The notes under the pieces were generated by a model. It was not told the origin of the DNA. It made no database searches and saw nothing but the letters and a program-made list of their open reading frames with translations. Shown in pieces: positions 52,339 through 59,681 of a DNA stretch of 64,000 nucleotides (its first letter is position 1; each line of letters begins with the position of its first letter). The translations under genes were made by a program, and so were the position numbers. This DNA is from Pelagicoccus mobilis (GTDB taxonomy: Bacteria > Verrucomicrobiota > Verrucomicrobiia > Opitutales > Opitutaceae): the NCBI RefSeq assembly GCF_016595505.1, contig NZ_JAENIL010000005.1, positions 163,445-227,444 of the forward strand. The letters run 5' to 3'.

Positions 52339-53409
52339 CTAAGACGATGGGTGCAGCAGCACCTTGGTAAAAAATTCGGATTGATCGCGCATCATCTCCA
52401 ATGCGGCGATGCCCTCACTGAGAGGCACCTTGTGAGTGATCAAAGGCTTCAGATCGAGCGTGCCGCTAGCGACCGCTTCGAGCGTAGTCCGCCAGTCATC
52501 ATCATCGCCATAAACGCTGAACCCGGAGTTCCAGGTGCCGATCAACTCGACCTCGCGCCGCATGAGCTGAGAGATCAACGCAGCTGGCAAAGTCACATCG
52601 CCAGAAGGGTTGCCGAGCATAACCATACGACCGGCACGACGGATCGCCCTTAAGGAAGCCAACATCGTTGGCGGCACTCCAGCCGCTTCGAAAGCGACAT
52701 GAACGCCCCGTCCCCCGGTAGCCTCCTCGATCACTTCAGTCGAGTCGCACTCGCGACTGTTATACACATCCTCGAAGCCCAACTTTCGTGCGAGCTCCAG
52801 CTTTCCTTCGACCAAATCGAATAGGAAAATTCTCGAAGCTCCCATCGACTTCAGCCACTGGGCCAGCATCAAACCAATCGGACCGAGACCAAAAATCGCA
52901 ACGGTATCTCCCAATCGGATACGGGCTCGACGAGCCGCATGTAAGGCCACCGCTGCAGGTTCTGTCATCGCAGCCTCCTCCAGCGAAACCGAATCCGGAA
53001 GCTTTATGAGGTTGCGCGTGGGAGCGATCACATATTCCGCAAAACCGCCATCGCTTCGGGAACCCAGATAGTCGTAGCCATCGGACTGAGCGTACTCGCC
53101 CTCCTCGCAGGCCGGATGATCGTCGTTCCACAACAGCGGGAAAACCGTCACCCGATCCCCGACAGCGTAGTCGCTCACATCGTCCGCTACCGCAGCCACT
53201 GTGCCGGCGAATTCATGCCCGCAAATCGTCGGAAAGGAATACGTCCCCTTCGAGAAGGAACGCGGTATATCGGAACCGCACACGCCGCAAAAGGCGAGTT
53301 GCACCCGAACCGTTCCAGGCCTCAGTTCCGGCACCGAAACCTTCTCGTATCTAAGCTCGCTGATGCCGTGCAACACAACGGCTTCCATGGTATCGTTTGA
53401 AGCGCTCAT
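52339..53409 (-). CDS. Zinc-type MDR polyol dehydrogenase (sorbitol/galactitol-phosphate-like)
   Basis: A 356-residue dehydrogenase. CGVCGSD and CGHEFAGTV carry the catalytic zinc Cys and His-Glu; VAIFGLGPIGLMLAQWLKSMGA is a canonical NAD-binding GxGxxG with FDLVEGKLELA behind it (Asp favours NAD over NADP). The structural zinc lobe is mostly lost: the region reads NDDHPACEEGEYAQSDGYDYLGS with a single Cys. It resembles galactitol-1-phosphate or sorbitol dehydrogenases. The start lies 2 nt after the stop of the fused epimerase gene, so the two are strongly coupled. Confidence 0.88.
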   Translation of the reverse strand: MSASNDTMEAVVLHGISELRYEKVSVPELRPGTVRVQLAFCGVCGSDIPRSFSKGTYSFPTICGHEFAGTVAAVADDVSDYAVGDRVTVFPLLWNDDHPACEEGEYAQSDGYDYLGSRSDGGFAEYVIAPTRNLIKLPDSVSLEEAAMTEPAAVALHAARRARIRLGDTVAIFGLGPIGLMLAQWLKSMGASRIFLFDLVEGKLELARKLGFEDVYNSRECDSTEVIEEATGGRGVHVAFEAAGVPPTMLASLRAIRRAGRMVMLGNPSGDVTLPAALISQLMRREVELIGTWNSGFSVYGDDDDWRTTLEAVASGTLDLKPLITHKVPLSEGIAALEMMRDQSEFFTKVLLHPSS

Positions 53410-53411
53410 TG

Positions 53412-55100
53412 TTATGATGCAGAGATTGCGACTTCGCCCGCAGTCTTGCGTTCCGCAAGTCCCTTGGAGATCGCGGCCTTCGTCTTTTCAATGTTCTCCG
53501 GCCAGCTAGCGGCCGAATTAAAGATACTGCTGGTGCCGGCAACCAAATTGTCAGCTCCAGCGGAGACCATGCCTGGAATATTCTCGAAGCTCACATTGCC
53601 GTCTACCTGAATCGGAACATGCTCATAGCCTCTTGCATCCAAATAGGCGCGACAGTCCGCGATCTTCTGAATTGAAGCAGGCGTCATCTTCTGGCCGGCG
53701 AAGCCTGGATTGACCGTCATCAATAGCACGTAGTCAATTCGCTCGAGAATAAAATCGAGCTCACTCAAGGATGTGGAAGGATTTAGTGCGACACCCGCCT
53801 TGGCTCCGATCTCGCGGATGCGACTCAGAGTACGATCGAGGTGCTTACATGCTTCCGCGTGTACAGAAATCTGATACACATTCCAACCCTCCATCAGACT
53901 AACGAAGAAATCGTTGTCCGACACCATCAGGTGCACGTCGACAGGCAAGTGGGTGCGCTCTTTCAGCGCTTCGATCACCGCCAGCCCCATTGGAGCATTC
54001 GGCACGAAGTGCCCATCCATCACATCCATGTGCAGCATTCCCGCTCCCAGTGCTTCGACGCGACGCAAGGCGGATTCGAAATTGAGCGGATCAACGCACA
54101 TCATCGACGGAGCGATGATCACTTCGCTTTCATTCGGCGTATTTATTTCTGGAATACGAGAAGCGATCTCCTCCGAAACCGGAGCCTCTTGCATGAAGTT
54201 TTCCTTTAGGTAAGCTAGCGACTCACGCAGCTGGGCTTCGACATGGCCGTCAGAGTAATCGCGCCCAAGCTTCGGTCCGCCGATCTCGAGATAGCAGCCC
54301 ATTTGATCGACCGGAATGACGCTCGCGTTTTCGATCAGCATCTCGCGGAAATGCGCCACATCGACGATTCCCTTTTCCACATTTTCAGGTTCGAAGCCAA
54401 AGGTGGAATTGAAGCGGTTGTCAGTGTTTTTCAGATGGATCTCATAGAGCCAAGGCAAAGACGCCTTGAAGAGATCAATATGGGAATAGCCTTCGCTTTC
54501 GTCAGCGTTGAGATAGCCGTGAGCGATATCGGTGCAATATCCGATCTTGGAAGTGCTGTTCGGGTTGGCTTCGTGGTAGGCCGTCAGCTCTTCGCCCATC
54601 AACTTCATTTCGGCGGGCAGCGTCGGCGGTTCGGCGAGGCAGGACATCGGCTCGATGGTCAGCCACTCGATACCCTTGTCCGCGGCGAAGCCCATCAACT
54701 CCTTCATGTTTTCAGTGTAGCAACGAATGCCAGCCTCCTTCAGCCCCATCATATCCCGCGGGACCGCGCCAGGATTCGAGCCGACCGACTTCGCCCCTAA
54801 GATAGCTCCGATTTCGATGAAACGTTCGAAATTGCGACGGGCGACTGGAGCCCACTCAGGATCCTCCCGAAAGAAACCGCCGAGTTCGCGGTGGGCTGTG
54901 AAGAGACTGTCTATGGTGATGCCGAAATCATCCGCCTGCTTTTTCAGACGAACGAAATACTCATCCGGCAATTGGTACATCTCGAAAAATGACCCCAGCT
55001 GAAGAGAAGTCACGCCTTCCTCCGCCATCAAGCGAAAGAGCCAAGGGAAGGAATTCCGATATTCGATCGGATCGGATTTGATGCCTAATTTAAAGTCCAT
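53412..55100 (-). CDS. Fused sugar isomerase/epimerase and ribulose-phosphate 3-epimerase
   Basis: A 562-residue bifunctional-looking protein. Residues 1-315 are a xylose-isomerase-like TIM barrel (FEMYQLPDEYFVRLKKQADDFGITIDSLF, WLTIEPMSCLAEPP, IGYCTDIAHGYLN, YEIHLKNTD, YLEIGGP), giving the Glu/Asp/His metal pattern of sugar-phosphate isomerases. Residues 325-545 are a ribulose-phosphate 3-epimerase-type barrel: IIAPSMMC, MLHMDVMDGHFVPN, VDVHLMV, VNPGFAGQKM and IQVDGN. All four metal ligands are present (His357, Asp359, His390, Asp500). Each half has the usual full length. It leads the four-gene run toward rhaA and is divergent from the DeoR regulator. The two active sites presumably act on consecutive intermediates. 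Confidence 0.88.
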   Translation of the reverse strand: MDFKLGIKSDPIEYRNSFPWLFRLMAEEGVTSLQLGSFFEMYQLPDEYFVRLKKQADDFGITIDSLFTAHRELGGFFREDPEWAPVARRNFERFIEIGAILGAKSVGSNPGAVPRDMMGLKEAGIRCYTENMKELMGFAADKGIEWLTIEPMSCLAEPPTLPAEMKLMGEELTAYHEANPNSTSKIGYCTDIAHGYLNADESEGYSHIDLFKASLPWLYEIHLKNTDNRFNSTFGFEPENVEKGIVDVAHFREMLIENASVIPVDQMGCYLEIGGPKLGRDYSDGHVEAQLRESLAYLKENFMQEAPVSEEIASRIPEINTPNESEVIIAPSMMCVDPLNFESALRRVEALGAGMLHMDVMDGHFVPNAPMGLAVIEALKERTHLPVDVHLMVSDNDFFVSLMEGWNVYQISVHAEACKHLDRTLSRIREIGAKAGVALNPSTSLSELDFILERIDYVLLMTVNPGFAGQKMTPASIQKIADCRAYLDARGYEHVPIQVDGNVSFENIPGMVSAGADNLVAGTSSIFNSAASWPENIEKTKAAISKGLAERKTAGEVAISAS

Positions 55101-55123
55101 GGCATCGAGTTAATCCTCATACA

Positions 55124-55195
55124 ATTGATCACTTCGATCAGTTACCGGTTGCTAATGATCGTTTTCTGATCATCATCATGATTCTTTTTGATCGC
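55124..55195. promoter_or_regulatory. Cluster of GATC-centred repeats in the divergent DeoR region
   Basis: TTGATCA, CGATCAG, ATGATCG, CTGATCA and TTGATCG occur within 72 bp between the fused epimerase gene and the DeoR gene. Their spacings are about 9, 21, 11 and 22 bp, near whole helical turns. DeoR-family proteins bind such short multiple repeats, so this is a likely autoregulatory operator for both directions. Confidence 0.6.
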
Positions 55196-55213
55196 AAACA
55201 ACGGAAGTCATTG

Positions 55214-55984
55214 ATGAACAAGAATGAACGCCATGAGCGAATCCTTCACCTGGCCGGCGAGCGCGGGATGATCTATCTCGAACGGGCTGCTCAAGAGACT
55301 GGAGCAAGTCTCCCCACCATCCGTCGGGATTTCACCGAACTGGCCGAAGCGGGCTCGGTCGAACGGATACGCGGAGGCATCCGCGTCAGCCGCAAAGAAG
55401 AGAACATGCCCTTCAACCTGCGCCAAGTGCAGCACTCCAACCAAAAGGCGATGATCGCTCGCAATGCAGCCAAACGCTTACGCGCCGGCGACGTGCTATT
55501 CATCGATGGCGGCACTACGACCTACCATATGTGCTTCCATCTGCCCAAGGTTCCCCTGCGCATCATCACCAACTCCCTGCGCCTCTCCGCCCATCTCGAC
55601 GATCCAGCCCACCATCATCCCGACTGGGAAGTCTACCTCACCGGAGGTCGCATACAACACGGTAGCAGTATGCTCACCGGCCCTGGGACGGTCCACTCGC
55701 TCAACTTCTATCATGCCGACTGGGCCTTTTTATCGGTCGGCGGCATCACCACAGACGGGCTCTACAACACTTCCGAAGCGATCGTCGAAACCGAACGCAA
55801 AATGATCGAACGCAGCGACCGCAGCATCATCCTAGCCGATCAAAGTAAGATCGGCAAACGCACCATGTGTCGCATTTGCGGGATCCAACGTATCGAACGT
55901 CTCATTACAACCCCACCCGAAGGTCGCTCTCTTATCGAGGAAGATATGCGTGAATCCGGCTTGGCCATTACTCATGCCAGTTGA
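55214..55984 (+). CDS. DeoR-family transcriptional regulator
   Basis: A 256-residue regulator from the ATG at 55214, preceded by GGAAG at good distance. An ATG at 55178 would place the N-terminus inside the operator repeats. The N-terminal winged helix-turn-helix reads RHERILHLAGERGMIYLERAAQETGASLPTIRRDFTELAEAGSVERIRGGI, with the DeoR signature TIRRDF. The C-terminal sugar-phosphate sensor domain shows VLFIDGGTTTYHMCFHL, TNSLRLSAHL, YLTGGRI and LADQSKIGKR. DeoR repressors usually respond to a phosphorylated sugar. It is divergent from the isomerase/dehydrogenase/rhaA operon and is its likely regulator. Confidence 0.92.
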   Translation: MNKNERHERILHLAGERGMIYLERAAQETGASLPTIRRDFTELAEAGSVERIRGGIRVSRKEENMPFNLRQVQHSNQKAMIARNAAKRLRAGDVLFIDGGTTTYHMCFHLPKVPLRIITNSLRLSAHLDDPAHHHPDWEVYLTGGRIQHGSSMLTGPGTVHSLNFYHADWAFLSVGGITTDGLYNTSEAIVETERKMIERSDRSIILADQSKIGKRTMCRICGIQRIERLITTPPEGRSLIEEDMRESGLAITHAS

Positions 55985-56014
55985 GAGCCCTGCGTTCTCA
56001 CCCGCATTGGGCTC
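55985..56014. terminator. Weak hairpin between convergent genes
   Basis: GAGCCC...GGGCTC, a 6-bp stem with an 18-nt loop, in the 53-bp space between the convergent DeoR and aldo/keto reductase genes. Confidence 0.3.
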
Positions 56015-56037
56015 ACCACAGGAACCTTACCCATTGT

Positions 56038-56985
56038 TTACTGCGAGAGAATTTCTGCCGCTTTCGCTACCAGCACTTTAGTCAGTTCCGAACTAAGAGG
56101 CTCCCTCTCCGCCGCATCGATAGCGGACTGGTAGTCCTGCAGATTTTTCGCCCCCATGCAGACCGTATTAGCCTGATCATGATCGAGCGCCCAGCGAATC
56201 GCGACCTGCGCCAGGCTCATGCCTTCCGGCAACAGATCCTGCAGAGCAGAAAACCGGGTGTACTGTTCCGCTTTGAAGTGCAGCCTCCGGTGGTCATCGG
56301 CCGCAAACTTCGGACCGCTCTCAAGATACTTTCCACTTAGGAACCCGTGCGCCATTACACCGCGTACCTGAGTACCCCAGTTGTTTTGAGTGGCGAGATC
56401 CCATATTTTGTCATGCGGATCGCATAAGTTGCTGGCGAACTGAAGAACCTCAACACTCCCCTCTTGCGCCATCTCCTTTAGCAACTCCAGATCATTGGTA
56501 GAGATGCCATACGAGCGAATTTTGCCTTGCTCCTTTGCTTTTTCCAGAATCTCACGCGCAGGAACAATGTCCTTAAGCTTTGGCGGGCAATGATAGAGAA
56601 AGACGTCAATCGTATCACAGTTCAAACGTCGCAGCGACCCCTCCAAACTTCGAAGGATGGTTTCCGGCGACGCATCATCTTCCCTCGAATTTTGAGGACT
56701 TACCCGGTATCCGAATTTTGTGGACAGCACCCATTCATCTCTCCGACCTCGAATGGCCTCACCCACACGCCGCTCCGATTCGCCATTGCTGTATTGCTCC
56801 GCCGTATCGATCGCGTTCACACCCAGATCTCCCAGCTCCCGAATCATTCGGATGACAGTGTCTTTGCCAGGATCCGGATGCCCATCCGGCTTACCGTCAA
56901 AGGACAATGGTCCTCCCAACTGCCAGGCTCCTATAGTAATGGGCGATACCGATAGGCCCGTTCTACCTAAGATACGATTCTTCAA
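56038..56985 (-). CDS. Aldo/keto reductase
   Basis: A 315-residue NADPH-dependent aldo/keto reductase (IolS/YghZ-like group). A TTG start at 56985 is accepted because the product then opens in the usual MKxRxLGRTGLxVSxI pattern; no ATG is placed well. The catalytic tetrad is visible: Asp in VNAIDTAEQY, Tyr in the same segment, Lys in VLSTKFGYR and His in DVFLYHCPPK. The cofactor tail site is CMGAKNLQDYQSAI. It lies just downstream of a GPH symporter gene, so it could reduce a sugar or an aldehyde (for example lactaldehyde from rhamnose breakdown), which is speculation. Confidence 0.9.
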   Translation of the reverse strand: MKNRILGRTGLSVSPITIGAWQLGGPLSFDGKPDGHPDPGKDTVIRMIRELGDLGVNAIDTAEQYSNGESERRVGEAIRGRRDEWVLSTKFGYRVSPQNSREDDASPETILRSLEGSLRRLNCDTIDVFLYHCPPKLKDIVPAREILEKAKEQGKIRSYGISTNDLELLKEMAQEGSVEVLQFASNLCDPHDKIWDLATQNNWGTQVRGVMAHGFLSGKYLESGPKFAADDHRRLHFKAEQYTRFSALQDLLPEGMSLAQVAIRWALDHDQANTVCMGAKNLQDYQSAIDAAEREPLSSELTKVLVAKAAEILSQ

Positions 56986-57021
56986 AGAGCTGCTACGCTG
57001 TCCGCGTGTAAAAGCCTGCGT

Positions 57022-58506
57022 TTACTGATCCTTCTCTCGGTTCTGACTGTCGATTTTCTCCATGACCGCACGGTTGAGCGGATACTTGGCAACGATCACG
57101 AACGCAATGATCATCACGGCAGGACCGGAAAGGAAAGTGGCGGACGCTATGCGGTTGATAGCTTCCAAAGTCTGGCTTTCAGCTTGAGAGATAATGCCAG
57201 CCCAGTCGACAAGCCAACCCGTGATCAACAGGCCGACGGCCGAGCCTAGCTTAAGAACAAAACCAAAAATTGCGGAATAACTGCCATCCTTGAGCTGCCC
57301 GCTCTTCGCATAGTTGGCGGCGGAAACATCGGCGATCATCGAGACGGAGGTAGGAACAACAATTCCGGTACCGCCCCACCAAAGCGCCTGTCCAAGCCCA
57401 AACAAGATGACCGCAATAGGAATCTCTGTCTCGCCAAGCATCCATACCGCGTCGCGAGCCACAAGCCCTCCGGAGAAGAGAACATATGAAACCAGTCCTC
57501 CAAAAATGGATACGGCGATCCCGATATAGGCCAATGCCTTTTTATCGAACCTCTTAATCAATCGCGTCACCCACAGAGCGGCCAGCGCAGTGGCAATCAT
57601 TCCCCCGCCATGGACGATGGTTTTCTGCAGGGCAGTGAACTCCATGTAGAAAACATAGGTGAACATCTGGACCTGCGAGACGAGCATCATGCCCAAATTG
57701 GCAAAGGTGAAAAACAGGATGACGATCAGGGCCAGCCGGTCGCTGATGGTTTCCACGAAGTCCCTTACAAAAGCCTTCAGATTGTTACCGGGCAGTTCCT
57801 CATTTCGGTTATCCACGGCCCGATCCCTTGTGGCGTAGATCGACCCCAGAATGAGCATCAGGGCAAAAATCGCGAGTACGACTCCCATCACGACGTAGTT
57901 CGACTCTACCAGCGTGCCGTCGATCCGAGCACCGTCCTCTCCGGTTTTGTCGCCGAAGAAAAGCACCCAAGCGCACGCGCCAAAAATGAAATTCGACGCC
58001 TGGTTTACAAAGATGCGAATCCCTTGCAAGCGGGAGCGATCATTGTATTCGGGGGCGATTTCAAATCCGAGAGCGGTATACGGTATCACAAAAACGGTTA
58101 CAGCCGTGCGAACTAAAAGATTAATCAACAACACCGCCCAGAAAGCGGCCTGAGCAGTACCGGCGTGCTGCGGGATCACCCATAGCAAGAGAAAGGAAAC
58201 CGCTAGAGCGAAGCCTCCGAAAAACACATAAGGCAAACGTCGACCGAAGCGACTGCGGGTGTTGTCGGTCAAATGCCCCATGAGCGGATCGGTGATCGCG
58301 TCCCAAACAAGGGTAACGCTCAAAGCCGTGCCAGCATAGCCTGCAGAAAGCCCGAGAATCTGCGTGTAGAAGAGCATCGCGAAGTTCCCTATCCCGTTCA
58401 TGGTGATGGAAACCGCGCCCTCCCCGAGGGCGTATCCAAATAACTTAACCGTCGATACTTTTTGGCGGATTTTACTCACAGTCGAAATTTCCTCGCTGGC
58501 TTTCAT
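57022..58506 (-). CDS. GPH-family sugar:cation symporter (MFS)
   Basis: A 494-residue inner-membrane transporter of the glycoside-pentoside-hexuronide family with about 12 helices. The signatures are LVWDAITDPLMGHLTDNTRSRFGRRLPYVFFGG between helices 2 and 3 and VFVIPYTALGFEIAPEYNDRSRLQGIR between helices 4 and 5. It is paralogous to the transporter at 29716-31323 but shorter, lacking that protein's long central loop. It sits with the second GH78 / stand-alone N-domain gene group and the aldo/keto reductase, suggesting a separate uptake route for a different oligosaccharide or monosaccharide. Confidence 0.9.
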   Translation of the reverse strand: MKASEEISTVSKIRQKVSTVKLFGYALGEGAVSITMNGIGNFAMLFYTQILGLSAGYAGTALSVTLVWDAITDPLMGHLTDNTRSRFGRRLPYVFFGGFALAVSFLLLWVIPQHAGTAQAAFWAVLLINLLVRTAVTVFVIPYTALGFEIAPEYNDRSRLQGIRIFVNQASNFIFGACAWVLFFGDKTGEDGARIDGTLVESNYVVMGVVLAIFALMLILGSIYATRDRAVDNRNEELPGNNLKAFVRDFVETISDRLALIVILFFTFANLGMMLVSQVQMFTYVFYMEFTALQKTIVHGGGMIATALAALWVTRLIKRFDKKALAYIGIAVSIFGGLVSYVLFSGGLVARDAVWMLGETEIPIAVILFGLGQALWWGGTGIVVPTSVSMIADVSAANYAKSGQLKDGSYSAIFGFVLKLGSAVGLLITGWLVDWAGIISQAESQTLEAINRIASATFLSGPAVMIIAFVIVAKYPLNRAVMEKIDSQNREKDQ

Positions 58507-58553
58507 TTCTAACTCTCTTTGTTCAATTTAACGCAAGACCGAATTCACCCGAC

Positions 58554-59582
58554 CTAACTGTCCTCGAGCTTCAGTGTCTTGCCCTGTTTTTCGTAGGCAA
58601 AGCCACGCACATCCTCGACGGTTCCGAGAATCAAATAGTACTCATATTCGAAGGTGTCATTCTTCTCGAGTTTCATCCAACGAAGCGGTCCGATAAAGCA
58701 GTTGGAATCTGAATACGGGCCATCGCCTTTCGCGCCGCCACCCTGGAAAAATCCGCAAACCCAACGGGCTGTCGCTGTAGGATTATAGACGCCAAATCCA
58801 ATACCAGTCTTCGGATTTACATAGGCCATCCAGTGTTCCGCCGCATCGAAGCGATTCCACGGGAAGCCGCCTGGCTGCGTAGGCGGGATGTTCACATCAT
58901 AGCCCTCCGGGTTGTCCGGCATCTTTACAACCGCATCCGAAGTCCATGGCTCCTTGCCCGTATACGTGTAGCCGTCGCGCAATCGGGCAATCGGATAGAT
59001 CGAAGGCAGCTCCTGTTCACGTAGCTCGCCATCGCCCCAGATATCGTCAGTACGGTTAACCGTCACCTTGTTTCTCACCCGTACCGAGTTGCCTTCAAGC
59101 CAGATCCACTGCTCGAAAAAGCACTCCGGAGTTTCGCCCGGCATGTCCCAGAGACGTGGCACACACTTCAGATACAAAGACGTGTCCTCTTTCTTAAACT
59201 CCAGGACTTCCGAATGGGCATTCGGATGAGGAGGATCAAAGGTACATCCGATGCTGCCCGCCTGAATGGGATTCCATTTCCAGGGAGAAAAGCGTTCGTG
59301 CTGTCCTTCTTCGCGGCGATCGACCTCTTCGCCCGCATAGTAACACTGCTGGATATAGCGTCCGAGATCATGGATGTTTACCCAATTGTCCTGCTCTTCC
59401 TCCGAACCGGTCGAAAGAAAGGCAATCGCCCCCCCTGCATTCATATCAACCCCGATGCATATCTCACCGTTGTTGAGGAACTCAAATTTGTGGTCCAATT
59501 TCGCTTTTGGCTCCGTGGAGCAGCCACTCAGGCCCAACCCAAGCAAGCCCAACAACAATAGCCCTGTCTTACTGCAATTCAT
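58554..59582 (-). CDS. Lipoprotein homologous to the sulfatase fusion N-domain
   Basis: A 342-residue lipoprotein from the ATG at 59582; signal and lipobox read MNCSKTGLLLLGLLGLGLSGC. The rest matches residues 21-327 of the fusion at 45784-48183 over its full length, including NIHDLGRYIQQCYYAGEEVDRREEGQH, SPWKWNPIQAG, CVPRLWDMPGE, ECFFEQWIWLEGNSVRVRNKV, YPIARLRDGYTYTGKEPW and MPDNPEGY. Aromatic and His residues are highly conserved, as expected for a carbohydrate-active beta-sandwich. I cannot name the family or reaction. It sits between a GPH symporter and a GH78 gene, so it is likely part of glycan breakdown at the cell surface. Confidence 0.75.
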   Translation of the reverse strand: MNCSKTGLLLLGLLGLGLSGCSTEPKAKLDHKFEFLNNGEICIGVDMNAGGAIAFLSTGSEEEQDNWVNIHDLGRYIQQCYYAGEEVDRREEGQHERFSPWKWNPIQAGSIGCTFDPPHPNAHSEVLEFKKEDTSLYLKCVPRLWDMPGETPECFFEQWIWLEGNSVRVRNKVTVNRTDDIWGDGELREQELPSIYPIARLRDGYTYTGKEPWTSDAVVKMPDNPEGYDVNIPPTQPGGFPWNRFDAAEHWMAYVNPKTGIGFGVYNPTATARWVCGFFQGGGAKGDGPYSDSNCFIGPLRWMKLEKNDTFEYEYYLILGTVEDVRGFAYEKQGKTLKLEDS

Positions 59583-59681
59583 CTTATCGTTCTTTTCTAC
59601 TAAATCGTGTCTATTGAGAGCGGCAAGGGATGCCAATCATCCACACTACTGCCGCAATTTTCTTCAATCAAATTCTCCCTT

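Noticed and set aside
53705..53721. Fourth operator-like site ATTGACCGTCATCAAT
   Set aside because: Lies inside the fused epimerase coding region and breaks the palindrome spacing of the three true candidates.
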